This document shows, piece after piece, positions 1-10,116 of a stretch of DNA of 45,698 bases; position 1 is the stretch's first letter; each line of letters starts with the position of its first letter. The translations under genes were made by a program, and so were the position numbers. The DNA comes from Moorena sp. SS36440bin_2 (GTDB lineage Bacteria; Cyanobacteriota; Cyanobacteriia; Cyanobacteriales; Coleofasciculaceae), in contig WTKN01000021.1 in the NCBI GenBank assembly GCA_011524395.1, positions 1 through 45,698 of the forward strand. Direction: 5' to 3'. The notes under the pieces were generated by a model. The model saw nothing but the letters and a program-made list of their open reading frames with translations. It was not told where the DNA came from and made no database searches.

Positions 1-75
1 AGTCGCTCATGGGGGGGACCCCCAAGACCGCGCTGCCTTCCCAAGACCGCGCTGCCTCCCCAAGACCGCGCTGCA
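1..75. repeat. 19-bp tandem repeat in a truncated palindromic repeat
   Basis: Three copies of a 19-bp unit with core CAAGACCGCGCTGCC start at 23, 42 and 61. They follow a G-run/C-run palindrome (about 10-25) and end in CTGCATCGCT. The same CTGCATCGCT end and G-run/C-run hairpin recur at 30840-30927, so this appears to be a copy of the same dispersed palindromic repeat, cut by the window edge and internally expanded. Confidence 0.7.
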
Positions 76-169
76 TCGCTACTCCCTACTCCCAAGGGAG
101 GTGTACCTCACCCAATTGAGAATCCCTATAAAGTATTAAGCTGTGTTTAGATCGATGCAGTTTAACCCC

Positions 170-775
170 ATGAAACTACAACGGACAACTCTGATTTTAG
201 TCATTTCTGCCATCCTCCTGGGGGGAGGTGTATATATTTATGAAATTCAGGGTTCTGAAAAGCGAGAAGCTGCTAAAGTCCCTAAAAAACCTATATTTAA
301 TTTCACTGAAGACCAAATTCAATCGTTTACTGTTAATAGTGATGACAAGACCTTAGTATTCGAGCGAGCCAGTGAGCCAGAATCGGGTTGGCGGATGAAA
401 AAGCCCAAAGAAGCAACAGCTAGTGATGCGGTTGTTTCCTTTTTGTTGAACTTGCTGGCTCAAGGCAAAAGCGATCGCATTCTTACGGTTAGCCCTGACC
501 AACTTCCAGAGTATGGATTAGACAAGCCCTCAGCAACTATAACAGTGAAACTGAAAAATCAAGACAGTCCGAAGATGATCTTAGGCAACTTGGACTTTAC
601 TCGCAGTTTCTTATATGCTCAAGTTTTACCACTGGATTCCAAATCTGAGCAGTTGGATGTACTGTTAGTGCCCGTGGACTTTCAGTATGCTGTCTCACGC
701 CCCCTCTCAGAATGGTTGGTTAATCAGGAAAAGGCTGAAGAAGACAAGCCATCTGCTGCTGAAAAAACTGACTAG
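170..775 (+). CDS. DUF4340 domain-containing membrane-anchored protein
   Basis: About 201 aa. An N-terminal hydrophobic segment (roughly residues 6-24, TTLILVISAILLGGG) looks like a signal anchor, followed by a soluble domain whose pattern (a residue-level 'F...DQIQSFTV' start, then 'YGLDKPSATITVKL' and 'LLVPVDF' near the end) resembles the DUF4340 family common in cyanobacteria. The function of that family is not established. I chose the ATG at 170 because relatives begin MKLQRTT; an ATG at 155 and a GTG at 143 are in frame and possible. The C-terminal 15 residues are acidic, lysine-rich and probably disordered. No operon partner is evident: the band-7 gene follows after 187 bp. Confidence 0.72.
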   Translation: MKLQRTTLILVISAILLGGGVYIYEIQGSEKREAAKVPKKPIFNFTEDQIQSFTVNSDDKTLVFERASEPESGWRMKKPKEATASDAVVSFLLNLLAQGKSDRILTVSPDQLPEYGLDKPSATITVKLKNQDSPKMILGNLDFTRSFLYAQVLPLDSKSEQLDVLLVPVDFQYAVSRPLSEWLVNQEKAEEDKPSAAEKTD

Positions 776-962
776 TACCAAATGCACAGAAGTAAGCTTC
801 CCTGTAGTTTTGATAACAGCTTTGACAGTCAACCCAGGGGTCGCTAGAGTGAAAGTTATCTATACACACATTTTGTGCTGTTCTATTGATAAAGTTATTT
901 CTAGCAAACGCTAGCCGCAACATCAGTTAATTGATTAATCTTATAACAGGATCTAAAACACT

Positions 963-1763
963 ATGTTCGAAACCCTTCTTAGCATACTTGCCCCAATTGT
1001 TTTAGTAGCTTTTGGATACAGCGTCGGTACCACAAAAGTTGTCCAAGAGGGAAATGAAGCTCTAGTAGAACGCTTTGGTAAGTATCGTAAAAAACTAGAC
1101 CCTGGTCTTAACTTCAATGTAGTTCCGTTTATAGACAAGATTGCTGTAGAAGAGAGTACCCGTGAACAGATTTTAGACATTGAACCTCAGCAGGCAATTA
1201 CGAAAGATAACGTTCAGGTAGAAGTCGATGCCATCGTGTATTGGCAAATTTTAGATATGTACAAAGCGTTTTATGCTGTAGACAATGTTCATGAGGCGAT
1301 TGAAAATTTAGTGATGACCACCCTGCGTTCTACCATTGGTCAGTTGGAACTAGACGAGACTTATGCCTCTCGAGACAGAATCAATCAGAACTTATTGCAA
1401 CAACTAGATGATGCCTCTGCTGATTGGGGAGTCAAGGTGATGCGGGTTGAGGTACAAGAGATTAAACCACCTCAGACTATTATCGATGCCTTAGAAAAGG
1501 AGCGAGCTGCTAAGAGTGAGAAACAAGCCAAAATTTTACAGGCTGAAGGTACAGTGGAGTCGATCCAAATGATTTCCAAAGCTCTTGAAGAGGAATCTAA
1601 TACTCAGAAAGTACTACAATTCCTGATCGCTCAACGCTATGTAGAAGCTAATGAAAAATTAAGTGAAAGCAACAATTCTAAAGTCGTATTTATGGATCCA
1701 AAAGCACTGAGTGAAGCGATGACTGATTTGCTTCAAACTGAATCTGTGGGCCAGAGTAATTAG
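963..1763 (+). CDS. SPFH/band-7 (stomatin-like) membrane protein
   Basis: 266 aa. One N-terminal hydrophobic helix (about 1-22) is followed by a band-7 domain containing the classical motifs V-EG-EALVERFGKY, 'LDPGLNF-VPF', 'ITKDNVQVEVDAIVYW' and 'LRS-IG-LELDE'. A charged coiled-coil segment (KERAAKSEKQAK, near 178-190) precedes the conserved C-terminal block ending in 'KVVFMDPKAL'. SPFH proteins form large membrane-bound oligomers that organise membrane microdomains and often regulate membrane proteases such as FtsH; that role is from the family, not from this sequence. The protein is of the QmcA/stomatin type. No NfeD partner gene is adjacent. Confidence 0.88.
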   Translation: MFETLLSILAPIVLVAFGYSVGTTKVVQEGNEALVERFGKYRKKLDPGLNFNVVPFIDKIAVEESTREQILDIEPQQAITKDNVQVEVDAIVYWQILDMYKAFYAVDNVHEAIENLVMTTLRSTIGQLELDETYASRDRINQNLLQQLDDASADWGVKVMRVEVQEIKPPQTIIDALEKERAAKSEKQAKILQAEGTVESIQMISKALEEESNTQKVLQFLIAQRYVEANEKLSESNNSKVVFMDPKALSEAMTDLLQTESVGQSN

Positions 1764-1787
1764 GGCAATAATAATGTAAGCATATAC

Positions 1788-2633
1788 TTAAATACGCCAA
1801 ATTGCATCAGCAACACGGCAGACATCATGGATCTGGCGAACATCGTGTACCCGCAGGATGTCTGCTGAACCGGCAATGGCACTACAACAAGCCGCAGCAG
1901 TTCCCCAAATTCGACCCTTGGGGTCTGGTTGATTGATGATTCGTCCAATAAAGCTTTTCCGAGATACTCCGACTAACATCGGTACACCAAGACTATTAAA
2001 CCTACGGAGTTGCCGCAGAATCTCTACACTTTGCTCACCGGTTTTGGCAAAACCAATGCCTGGGTCAATAATAATATGCGATCGCTTAATTCCTGCTGCG
2101 ATTGCGGCATTGACCTGCTCCTCCAGAAAGCTATAGATTTCCCCAATTAAGTCTTGATAATCAGTTAGTTTTTGCATGGAAACGGGGGTGCCTCGGATAT
2201 GCATTAACACAATGGGTACCCCCAACTGGGCTACGACTGGCAACATGTCTGGGTCAAATGTGCCACCGGAAATATCATTGACCATATCTGCACCAGCTTC
2301 TACTGCAGCCTTAGCCACTGATGCTCTAGTAGTATCGACAGAAATCGGTATCTTCACCACTGAAGCCATGGCCTCTACCACAGGCACGACTCGTTTGAGT
2401 TCCTCCCCTAGGGAAATTTGCTCGGCACCAGGTCGAGTCGATTGACCACCAATATCGATAATATCAGCACCAGCATCTACTAGAGCCTGAGCTTGCTTTA
2501 AGGCAGCTTCTGGAGTGTAATAATCACCGCCATCACTAAAACTATCGGGGGTAACGTTCAAGATACCCATGATATAGGTTAGTTTGCCCCAGTGGAAAGA
2601 ATAGTTCTGGATGGTTAATTTTCCTTTATCCAT
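1788..2633 (-). CDS. folP: Dihydropteroate synthase
   Basis: 281 aa, full length for the family. It condenses p-aminobenzoate with hydroxymethyl-dihydropterin diphosphate in cytosolic folate biosynthesis. Visible signatures are LNVTPDSFSDGG (about 25-36), DIGGQSTRPGA (60-70), PISVDTTRASVA with MVNDISGG, and IDPGIGFAKT near residue 200, together forming the TIM-barrel pterin and pABA sites. The ATG at 2633 follows directly from the conserved start spacing. tpiA lies upstream on the same strand, separated by a 142-bp gap full of heptamer repeats, so co-transcription is possible but not shown. Confidence 0.96.
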   Translation of the reverse strand: MDKGKLTIQNYSFHWGKLTYIMGILNVTPDSFSDGGDYYTPEAALKQAQALVDAGADIIDIGGQSTRPGAEQISLGEELKRVVPVVEAMASVVKIPISVDTTRASVAKAAVEAGADMVNDISGGTFDPDMLPVVAQLGVPIVLMHIRGTPVSMQKLTDYQDLIGEIYSFLEEQVNAAIAAGIKRSHIIIDPGIGFAKTGEQSVEILRQLRRFNSLGVPMLVGVSRKSFIGRIINQPDPKGRIWGTAAACCSAIAGSADILRVHDVRQIHDVCRVADAIWRI

Positions 2634-2715
2634 CGCTTATAGATCATGGCTAATTGCGAATTTAAAATTGTCCATTGCAATTAACCAATTAACCAATTAA
2701 CTAAATAATAATAAG

Positions 2716-2757
2716 CTAACTAACAATTAACAATTAACAATTAACAACTAACAATTA
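2716..2757. repeat. Heptanucleotide tandem repeat (ACAATTA)
   Basis: About six copies of ACAATTA or ACAACTA in a row between tpiA and folP, with related AACCAATT units just before. It fits the short tandemly repeated heptanucleotide (STRR) sequences known from filamentous cyanobacteria. Confidence 0.75.
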
Positions 2758-2775
2758 GCCAATGACTAATCACAA

Positions 2776-3501
2776 CTACTGATAATTGACAATCCTGGCA
2801 AAGCTCGCAGGTTCCAAGCTTCCTCCGCCCACCAATACTCCATCAATTTCTGATTGAGCCATAATTTCATCAATATTATTGGGTTTGACGGAGCCACCAT
2901 ATTGAATTGGGACATTAGCTTCCTTGAGTAAGGAGCGAATCAATCCAATGATTCCATTAGCTTCTGAGGCATCACAAGTATCGCCAGTACCAATTGCCCA
3001 GATTGGTTCGTAAGCAATCACTAAATTTTGCTGGTCAACGTTGACTAGGTCTTTTTCCAACTGCTTGGTAATAATGTCTTCTGTTTCACCAGCATCCCGT
3101 TGTGCTTTCGTTTCCCCAACACACAGAATCGGAATCAAACCATGACGCTGAGCAGCGTGAAGGCGTTTATTAACGGTTTCATCCGTTTCGCCGAAGTATT
3201 GACGCCGTTCACTATGACCAACAATGACATAGCGCACACCAATTTCCTTGAGCATGTCACCAGCAATTTCACCAGTGTAGGCTCCAGTATTTTCCCAGTG
3301 GATATTCTGAGCCCCGATCTGTACAGGAGTATTTTGTACATGCTCAGACATCACACCCAAGTCGGTGAAGGGAGCACACAGAACAACCTCCCGTTCTATG
3401 GGAGTTTGCTCCAGCTCAGGCAAAAATCCCTTTAAAAACTCAGCGGTTTCCGCTTGAGTTTTGTTCATTTTCCAATTACCAGCTATAACAATTTTGCGCA
3501 C
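2776..3501 (-). CDS. tpiA: Triosephosphate isomerase
   Basis: 241 aa, a complete TIM barrel. It interconverts dihydroxyacetone phosphate and glyceraldehyde-3-phosphate in glycolysis, the Calvin cycle and gluconeogenesis. The catalytic residues are all present: Lys11 in GNWKMNKT, His96 in VGHSERR and Glu165 in [11 protein letters not shown]. The phosphate-binding '[10 protein letters not shown]' is near the C-terminus. The start gives the canonical [13 protein letters not shown]. pnp lies upstream on the same strand across a 280-bp gap. Confidence 0.97.
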   Translation of the reverse strand: MRKIVIAGNWKMNKTQAETAEFLKGFLPELEQTPIEREVVLCAPFTDLGVMSEHVQNTPVQIGAQNIHWENTGAYTGEIAGDMLKEIGVRYVIVGHSERRQYFGETDETVNKRLHAAQRHGLIPILCVGETKAQRDAGETEDIITKQLEKDLVNVDQQNLVIAYEPIWAIGTGDTCDASEANGIIGLIRSLLKEANVPIQYGGSVKPNNIDEIMAQSEIDGVLVGGGSLEPASFARIVNYQ

Positions 3502-3747
3502 AGCTTAACTAAATCATCTCTAAACCATAATGCATTCTTTAGTTTAAAGCTTTTACTTACGCCAATATCAGAATTGTTAGACTTTTGCTGCTCACTGAGC
3601 TGATCAGACCATAACCCTAGGGTAAGTTCGCCGGAAGCATCATCAGAGTAAGGTCAATTTATTCCCCCAACTCCCCAGACGCTTCTTAAATCTGTTCTGT
3701 GACATCTCCCGACATTGATACAAGCAGCAAAAGCTGTCGCTGTTAAC

Positions 3748-3771
3748 TTTTGCCTCTTGCCTCTTGCCCTT
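3748..3771. repeat. Short TTGCCTC heptamer repeat
   Basis: Three consecutive TTGCCTC-type heptamers just downstream of pnp, followed by GCGCGTAGCGCTATA. That second motif recurs at about 16556-16570, so both are dispersed repeats. The same heptamer is expanded at 17655-17687. Confidence 0.6.
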
Positions 3772-3781
3772 GCGCGTAGCG

Positions 3782-5932
3782 CTATAACGCTGCTGCTTCC
3801 CGTGCTGCGGCAGCTTCGTCGGGATGAATGTTCAAACGGGTTAAATTAAGACGACCCTTGTTGTCAATTTCCCGTATTTTGACAACTACCTCATCTCCTA
3901 CCGCTAACTCATCTTCCACTTTGCCAACTCGGTAGTCAGCCAGTTGGGAAATGTGAATCATACCTTCTTTGCCAGGAAGTATTTCCACAAAGGCACCAAT
4001 GGGAATAATCCGGGTGACACGACCAACATAGACATCCCCTTCATTCAGCTTGCGGGTTAAGCCTTGGATGATACTGATAGCTTTTGTAGCCCTATCCCCA
4101 TCCATAGCAGATACGGTAACTGTACCGTCATCTTCAATATCGATTTTTGCCCCAGTTTGCTCGGTAATTCCTTTAATTGTCTTACCCCCTGGACCAATGA
4201 CTGTACCGATGAACTCCGGATCAATCTTCATGGTTAACAGACGAGGAGCAAAGGGTGACATGTCTGTGGAGGGTGTGTCAATCACCGCCAGCATCTTTTC
4301 TAGGATATGCAGTCTGGCCGGTTTGGCTTGCTCAATGGCCTGGGCTATGGTGTCCATGGACAAACCAGTGATTTTCATGTCCATTTGCAAAGCCGTGATG
4401 CCAGTATCGGTACCAGCGACTTTGAAGTCCATGTCACCCAAAAAGTCTTCAATACCTTGAATATCGGTGAGAATGCGGACTTCCTCTCCTTCTTTGATCA
4501 AACCCATGGCTGCACCACTAACCGGTTTGATAATAGGTACACCTGAATCCATCAAGGCCAGTGTTGAACCACAAACCGAGCCCATGGAGGTGGAACCATT
4601 GGAGGAGAGCACTTCCGATACCACTCGGATCACATAGGGAAACTCGTGTTGAGGGGGCAATACTGGCACTAATGCTCGTTCGGCTAAAGCTCCGTGACCA
4701 ATTTCACGCCGTCCGGGCGATCGCAATGGCTTGACTTCCCCGACAGAAAAGGGTGGGAAATTGTAGTGGTGCAGATAGCGCTTCTCATCTTCTGGGTTAA
4801 GGTCATCTAGAGTTTGGGCATCTCCAGGTGTTCCCAAGGTAACCGTGGATAGGACTTGGGTTAGTCCTCGGTTGAACAAAGCGCTACCATGAACTCGCTG
4901 AGGTAATAGACTGGTTTGACAAGAGACAGGACGCACTTGGTCTAGCTTGCGACCATCTACGCGCACTCCGTCTTCCACAATCTGAGTACGCATCAGTTTT
5001 TTGGTGAGGCTTTTGAACAGCTTATCGACTAATGCGCTATTTTCAGTAACCGCTACACGGATTGGGTCATCCTCTTTGAGTTCGGCAATTTCTGCTTTGA
5101 CAGCAGTGTCCTTAACTTCATCTAAGGCAACATCACGACCCTTTTTGTCCAGGTCAAATTGGGTGAGGATAGCTTTAATTTTGTCAGTGGCGCGATCGCG
5201 AATAAATTCTTCTAGATTCGAGTCTACGGCTGGGGGTTCGGCAATCACTATTTCAATTCCCAACTCCTCAAGCAGGTCTTGCTGGGCTTTGATCAAGTCT
5301 TGTACTGCTTCGTAGCCGAAATCGATGGCCTCGATTATATCTTGTTCCGGTAATTGATTGGCACCGGCTTCTACCATAATTACCCCTTGTGGGGAACCAG
5401 CCACGACTAAGTCCAAGTCGCCGTTTTCGATTTCTTTGTAGGTGGGATTAATCATAAAATCATCCCCGAGTAACCCTACCCGTACAGCTGCCATTGGTCC
5501 ATAGAAGGGAATGCTGCCCTGCAACACAGCAATCGATGCACCAGTAACTGCCAAAACATCTGGCGGTACTTGTTCATCCATAGACAGGGTAGTTGCTACA
5601 ATCTGTATATCATCTCGTAGCCAACTGGGAAATAACGGACGCAAGGGACGGTCAATGAGACGGCTAGTTAGGATAACTTTTTCTGGAGGACGGCCTTCCC
5701 GCCTGAGGAAACCACCTGGAATCCGACCTGCTGCGTAGAGTCTTTCTTCGTAGTCAACTACCAAGGGCAGAAAATCGACCCCTTCTCGACCAGGGGCACG
5801 AGTTGCTGTCACTAAAACTGCTGTATCCCCCGACTGTATCATTACTGAACCACCAGATTGAGGGGCAAGTAGACCTACTTTGAGTCTAATATCCCGTCCA
5901 TCAAAGGATATTGACTTGTCTATCTCTACCAT
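3782..5932 (-). CDS. pnp: Polyribonucleotide nucleotidyltransferase (PNPase)
   Basis: 716 aa, the usual length. It is a phosphorolytic 3'-to-5' exoribonuclease and RNA-tailing enzyme of the cytosolic RNA-degradation machinery. Two RNase PH domains are visible: the first with [21 protein letters not shown] (residues ~81-101), the second with ALVPVLPPQ and the catalytic region '[13 protein letters not shown]...LMDSGVP'. A linker precedes a KH domain (IGPGGKTI near 578-585) and a C-terminal S1 domain ([11 protein letters not shown] to about residue 702). The C-terminal tail is short and alanine-rich. Cyanobacteria use PNPase for both decay and polyadenylation; this is family knowledge. Gene order with tpiA and folP is co-directional. 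Confidence 0.97.
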   Translation of the reverse strand: MVEIDKSISFDGRDIRLKVGLLAPQSGGSVMIQSGDTAVLVTATRAPGREGVDFLPLVVDYEERLYAAGRIPGGFLRREGRPPEKVILTSRLIDRPLRPLFPSWLRDDIQIVATTLSMDEQVPPDVLAVTGASIAVLQGSIPFYGPMAAVRVGLLGDDFMINPTYKEIENGDLDLVVAGSPQGVIMVEAGANQLPEQDIIEAIDFGYEAVQDLIKAQQDLLEELGIEIVIAEPPAVDSNLEEFIRDRATDKIKAILTQFDLDKKGRDVALDEVKDTAVKAEIAELKEDDPIRVAVTENSALVDKLFKSLTKKLMRTQIVEDGVRVDGRKLDQVRPVSCQTSLLPQRVHGSALFNRGLTQVLSTVTLGTPGDAQTLDDLNPEDEKRYLHHYNFPPFSVGEVKPLRSPGRREIGHGALAERALVPVLPPQHEFPYVIRVVSEVLSSNGSTSMGSVCGSTLALMDSGVPIIKPVSGAAMGLIKEGEEVRILTDIQGIEDFLGDMDFKVAGTDTGITALQMDMKITGLSMDTIAQAIEQAKPARLHILEKMLAVIDTPSTDMSPFAPRLLTMKIDPEFIGTVIGPGGKTIKGITEQTGAKIDIEDDGTVTVSAMDGDRATKAISIIQGLTRKLNEGDVYVGRVTRIIPIGAFVEILPGKEGMIHISQLADYRVGKVEDELAVGDEVVVKIREIDNKGRLNLTRLNIHPDEAAAAREAAAL

Positions 5933-6011
5933 TTCGGTACTTTTTCCTTCTTTGTTTGATCACTATTCTCGTTCTGTCGCAATCGTAGCATTTATCACTC
6001 GGGGGGGTGGT

Positions 6012-6091
6012 AAGTAGGGAGTAGGGAGTAGGGAATAGGGAGTAGGGAATAGGGACTTCGGAGCAGGGAGTCGGGAGCTGGGGAACAGGGA
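6012..6091. repeat. Heptanucleotide STRR (GGGAGTA/GGGAATA)
   Basis: About eleven heptamers of the form GGGAGTA, GGGAATA, GGGACTT, CGGAGCA, GGGAGTC and GGGAACA in phase. It is a short tandem repeat typical of this genome. Confidence 0.85.
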
Positions 6092-6467
6092 AAAAATTTC
6101 TATGCACCTGATTAGACTAGTAGACGCTATACTTTTTTATGGTGTTAGGCTAATGGGTCAACTGCTTTAGGCCTAGGGTTGCTTTCTTTTTGAAAGTGGC
6201 CAGTTTTCTTGTGGAATCACCTCAGCAGTTTTTTAGACTTTCAATACTCCTGAATACTATCACTAATAGCCAGAGAGTTTACTTCATCTTTTACAGGTTT
6301 TTTAAAAAAAAATAAAGCAATTAAAGTAGTCTATATGCAGTGTGTTTATAGTCGAATAAATTTTATTAAATCGGTAAAATACCTGGAGATAATATCGCAT
6401 AATAAGCTAAAAAAAAGTTTGCTTACGTCAAGTAATATAGTAATCTAAAGGAATTATGATAATTTCT

Positions 6468-6544
6468 GTTCCCTCTTCCCTCCTCCCTCTTCCCTGCTCC
6501 GAAGTCCCTGCTCCGAAGTCCCTGCTCCGAAGTCCCTGCTCCCT
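6468..6544. repeat. Heptanucleotide STRR, inverted orientation
   Basis: TCCCTCT/TCCCTGC heptamers, with a 14-bp higher-order unit TCCCTGCTCCGAAG repeated about four times. It is in inverted orientation to the 6012-6091 block, so the two could pair as a long imperfect hairpin. Confidence 0.8.
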
Positions 6545-6673
6545 AAAACCCAGAGATTTTTACCTAATGGGTATAAGACTTGCTATAGCTGTTAATCCTA
6601 AGGGATAAATTCAGCAAATTTGATCGATAAAACCTGGACTAGATAACAGAAAAAGACACAAAACTTACTTATT

Positions 6674-9600
6674 ATGGCAACGTTACATGGCAGTTGGATA
6701 CCTAGGGAAACTAATGGTCATCTATTTATTTGGGGAGAAACCTGGCGCACGAAGGCGCAGATATCAACTACTGCCAATGATATGTCATGTCACCCGTTTG
6801 CCATGACTGAGGAAGAATTGACGTCTTTTTTAGATTCTCATCGTCTGTCCATCGGTCAATTTTTAGAGGTGTCTGAGAAGGCCCGTTCAGGTAGTCGTAA
6901 GCGTAGTGCTCAACAGCATCACCATCCCTGGGAGTCTCAAATTGTTCTGTTACCTACTCAACCATCATCCAAGGGTGAGCCAGCTTATCCAGTGCTGTCT
7001 AGCAAACTGTTGTTAGATAGTGCAGAGGATAGCGCAGAGGGTAGCCAGTGGGAATTGCAACCATGGCAAGTGCAAGGGGTAATTCTGGAACCGATGGCAG
7101 CGGTAAAATTTCTGCAAGCTTTACCCCTGGGCTCCTTTGAAGGCTCAGACGCTTACCTGGGAGGGGAGTTGCGTTTTTGGTCTCAGGTGATGCGCTGGAG
7201 CTTGGATCTGCTGAATCGGGGTAAGTTTTTACCAGGAGTGTACCCATTGCCTGATGGTAAGGTAAGGGCTTGCTGGCAACCTCTGCTTGATAGTACTACG
7301 GATCAAGTCCGTCTAGAAACCTATATCAAGCTCATGCCCTCGGCTTGCTGTGCTTATCCACAAGAGGTTAGTTCTCCACAGTTGACCCTTGAAAGCTCCA
7401 ACCTACAACCAACCAACCTTGGCCAAAAGGCCACGCTACGCGAACAACCTCCTAACCTTAAACCTGCCAACCTTAAACCTGCAACCGATTTGGTTAAGGC
7501 TCAGGAATTGCTACTGGGATTCTTGAGTAGTGTGGTTAATACACAGGTGCATAATTTTGTCAAGGGTGAGTCGGTGCCAGTAGTAGATTCACCGATGGTG
7601 GAATGGTTGCGATCGCTTTCTTCTAATTTGTCTTCTAATTCAGATAATTTAGAAACCCTAGGGCTAGAGTCAACAACCTTAGGTCGATTAGCCGCAGCCC
7701 TCTCGACTTGGAACACTCCGGTGCAACAGAATTTAGTGACACCGACGTCCAAGAGGTTGAGGCAAAATCTGTTTCGCACCTGTTTTATCCTGAAGCCTCC
7801 TACCTCTGACCAAGAGAATTGGAGCTTGGCCTATGGCTTACAAGCGGTTGATGACCCAGACCTGGTGGTGGATGCTGAGACGATCTGGAATTACTCCGGA
7901 GAGCGATTGGAGATTAAGCAGCGAAGCATTGAACAACCTCAGGAAACCTTCCTAAAAGGGTTAGGATTAGCGACTCGACTCTATCCTCCCATCGAACCTA
8001 GCCTACACCAATCCCGTCCTGAGTTTTGTGAGCTAACCATAGTAGATGTGTATGAGTTCATTAGGGCTAGTGCATGGCGGTTGCAAAACAATGGCTTGGG
8101 TATTGTGCTACCCCCAGGATTGAAACCAGGCACGGGAGCCAAACGCTTGGGGATTAGTCTTGTGGCGGAAGTGCCACCACAAAAGAAGAATCAACGGTTA
8201 GGACTCCAAAGCTTACTGAAGTTTAAGTGGCAACTGGCGATTGGAGATAAAACCATCTCGAAGCGGGAGTTTAATCGCTTGATGGCACTGAAATCACCGC
8301 TAGTGGAGGTGGATGGGGAATGGATGGCGTTACAACCGTCTGATGTCCGTGCAGCTCAAGAGATGTTTAAGGGTTCGACAGATAACATGACTCTGTCGGT
8401 AGAGGATGCTTTGCGGATCACTACTGGTGATAATAATACCTTGGCAAAACTACCAGTAGTGAAGTTTGAAGCATCGGGAGCGTTGCAAGAGTTAATTACT
8501 AACTTACAGGGGAATCAATCCCTGGAGCCGATTCCTCAACCTGCGAGTTTTCAGGGGCAATTGCGACCCTATCAAGCTAGAGGGATGGGCTGGCTGGCCT
8601 TTCTGGAACGTTGGGGTTTGGGTGCTTGTCTGGCGGATGATATGGGCCTTGGTAAGACGGCACAACTGATTGCGTTTCTGTTGCATCTTCAGGAAGAAGG
8701 TACCCTCAATGGACCCTGCTTAGTGGTATGTCCCACGTCTGTGCTAGGAAACTGGGAACGGGAAGTAAAGAAATTTGCCCCATCCCTGAAAACTATTGTC
8801 CATCACGGGGATAAACGCTCCAAAGGGAAAGCCTTTGCTAAGGCAGTGAAGACTAAGCAGGTGATCATTACCAGTTATTCTTTAGTACATCGGGATGCTA
8901 CTACCCTGGATGGGGTGGAATGGCAGGGGGTGGTGCTGGATGAAGCTCAGAATATTAAGAATCCTAGCGCTAAGCAATCCCAAGCAGTCAAGCAACTTTC
9001 CACTAGCTTTCGGATTGCCTTAACCGGTACTCCCGTGGAAAATCGGTTGTCGGAATTGTGGTCAATTATCGATTTTCTCAATCCTGGGTATTTAGGCGAT
9101 CGCCAATTCTTCCAACGTCGATTTGCTGTACCCATTGAGAAGTTTGGCGACCGGGATTCCTTGCAGACCATGCGATCGCTAGTGCAACCCTTTATCCTCC
9201 GTCGCCTCAAAACCGATAAGTCTATTATTCAAGATTTGCCCGAAAAGCAGGAAATGAATGTTTTTTGTGGTCTTTCCGCAGCCCAAGCTACGGTTTATCA
9301 ACAGTTGGTGGATGATTCCTTAGCACAAATTGAAGAGGCTGAGGGGATTAAGCGCAAGGGCATGATTTTGACGTTGTTGTTGAGACTCAAGCAACTGTGT
9401 AATCATCCGGCACTGTTGGACAGTAAGGGGAAAAAGACTAAAGGGAAAACGGCAGATAATTCGTTAATGTCTAGCCAGCAGTCGGGTAAGTTACGACGGT
9501 TGGAAGAAATGTTAGAAGAAGCGATTTCTGAGGGAGACCGTGGCTTAATTTTTACCCAATTTTCGGAATGGGGTAAATTGCTGAAACCCTATTTAGAGCA

Positions 9601-10027
9601 CAAATTTGGCAAAGAAGTGTTATTCCTCTATGGCGCAACTCGTAAGAAACAACGGGAGGAAATGATTGATCGGTTCCAGAATGACCCCGATGGTCCATCG
9701 ATATTTATTCTGTCTCTGAAAGCGGGTGGCACTGGATTGAATTTAACCAGAGCTAATCATGTGTTTCATGTGGACCGCTGGTGGAATCCAGCGGTGGAAA
9801 ATCAAGCCACTGACCGCGTCTTTCGGATTGGTCAAAAACGCAATGTTCAAGTCCATAAGTTTATCTGTACTGGCACTGTGGAAGAAAAGATTAATGACAT
9901 TATTGAAAGTAAGAAACAGTTAGCGGAACAAACTGTAGATGCTGGAGAAGATTGGTTGACGGAAATGAATACGGAACAATTGCGGGATTTGGTGTTGCTT
10001 GACCGGAGTGCGGTTATTGATGATTAG
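6674..10027 (+). CDS. SNF2-family DEAD/DEAH-type helicase/ATPase
   Basis: 1117 aa. It is a bacterial SNF2/RapA-like translocase that probably remodels nucleic acid-protein complexes; its substrate is unknown. In order: an N-terminal family-specific region, a DUF3670-like SNF2-associated segment (about 440-600, including VYEFIRASAWRLQNNG), and the ATPase core. Walker A is DDMGLGKTAQ near 655, motif II is DEAQ near 755 rather than DEAH, motif III is LTGTPVEN, and motifs V/VI are AGGTGLNL and ATDRVFRIGQ (about 1020-1053). Residues ~242-272 form a low-complexity linker with two NLKPA copies and a peptide (GQKATLRE) encoded by a dispersed DNA repeat. A SWIM-domain protein, often paired with this helicase type in bacteria, lies 10.9 kb downstream. 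Confidence 0.94.
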   Translation: MATLHGSWIPRETNGHLFIWGETWRTKAQISTTANDMSCHPFAMTEEELTSFLDSHRLSIGQFLEVSEKARSGSRKRSAQQHHHPWESQIVLLPTQPSSKGEPAYPVLSSKLLLDSAEDSAEGSQWELQPWQVQGVILEPMAAVKFLQALPLGSFEGSDAYLGGELRFWSQVMRWSLDLLNRGKFLPGVYPLPDGKVRACWQPLLDSTTDQVRLETYIKLMPSACCAYPQEVSSPQLTLESSNLQPTNLGQKATLREQPPNLKPANLKPATDLVKAQELLLGFLSSVVNTQVHNFVKGESVPVVDSPMVEWLRSLSSNLSSNSDNLETLGLESTTLGRLAAALSTWNTPVQQNLVTPTSKRLRQNLFRTCFILKPPTSDQENWSLAYGLQAVDDPDLVVDAETIWNYSGERLEIKQRSIEQPQETFLKGLGLATRLYPPIEPSLHQSRPEFCELTIVDVYEFIRASAWRLQNNGLGIVLPPGLKPGTGAKRLGISLVAEVPPQKKNQRLGLQSLLKFKWQLAIGDKTISKREFNRLMALKSPLVEVDGEWMALQPSDVRAAQEMFKGSTDNMTLSVEDALRITTGDNNTLAKLPVVKFEASGALQELITNLQGNQSLEPIPQPASFQGQLRPYQARGMGWLAFLERWGLGACLADDMGLGKTAQLIAFLLHLQEEGTLNGPCLVVCPTSVLGNWEREVKKFAPSLKTIVHHGDKRSKGKAFAKAVKTKQVIITSYSLVHRDATTLDGVEWQGVVLDEAQNIKNPSAKQSQAVKQLSTSFRIALTGTPVENRLSELWSIIDFLNPGYLGDRQFFQRRFAVPIEKFGDRDSLQTMRSLVQPFILRRLKTDKSIIQDLPEKQEMNVFCGLSAAQATVYQQLVDDSLAQIEEAEGIKRKGMILTLLLRLKQLCNHPALLDSKGKKTKGKTADNSLMSSQQSGKLRRLEEMLEEAISEGDRGLIFTQFSEWGKLLKPYLEHKFGKEVLFLYGATRKKQREEMIDRFQNDPDGPSIFILSLKAGGTGLNLTRANHVFHVDRWWNPAVENQATDRVFRIGQKRNVQVHKFICTGTVEEKINDIIESKKQLAEQTVDAGEDWLTEMNTEQLRDLVLLDRSAVIDD
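7400..7490 (+). repeat. In-frame repeat insertion in the SNF2 gene
   Basis: Within the helicase coding sequence, CACGCTACGCGAACA (7432-7446) is identical to 11868-11882 in an intergenic repeat. It is followed by tandem CTTAAACCTGCCAAC units. Together they encode a linker, GQKATLRE followed by NLKPANLKPA, that lies outside any recognised domain. Confidence 0.7.
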
Positions 10028-10050
10028 GGAGTAGGGAGTAAGGAGTAGGG
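10025..10050. repeat. Short GGGAGTA heptamer block
   Basis: Three to four GGGAGTA/AGGAGTA units begin at the SNF2 stop codon and run into a TAGGGTGGGC motif. They mark the left edge of the accessory island. Confidence 0.65.
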
Positions 10051-10051
10051 T

Positions 10052-10116
10052 GGGCAAAATTCTCTGATCTAGAATTGTTAAAAGAATTAACCGGTTTTTT
10101 CCCACCCTAAAAGCTT
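10052..10116. repeat. TAGGGTGGGC/GCCCACCCTA-type inverted repeat at a gene end
   Basis: GTAGGGTGGGC at the left is inverted relative to the CCCACCCTAAAAG at the right. The right arm is the 3' end of the minus-strand CDS (codons for LLGW-K). In minus-strand RNA the arms AGGGTGGG and CCCACCCT could form a hairpin spanning the stop codon. A homologous arrangement lies at 13574-13672. Confidence 0.7.

Larger units (their letters stand above)
5933..6673. other. 741-bp intergenic region with two heptamer repeat blocks
   Basis: This is the divergent spacer between pnp (minus) and the SNF2 helicase (plus), so it should hold both promoters. It is AT-rich in the middle (6290-6460). It contains STRR blocks at 6012-6091 and 6468-6544 in opposite orientation. 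I could not assign a -10/-35 pair with confidence and see no ORF worth calling. Confidence 0.6.

Noticed and set aside
687-923. Short ORFs on both strands between the DUF4340 and band-7 genes
   Set aside because: They overlap the DUF4340 gene or AT-rich spacer, and no family pattern is visible.
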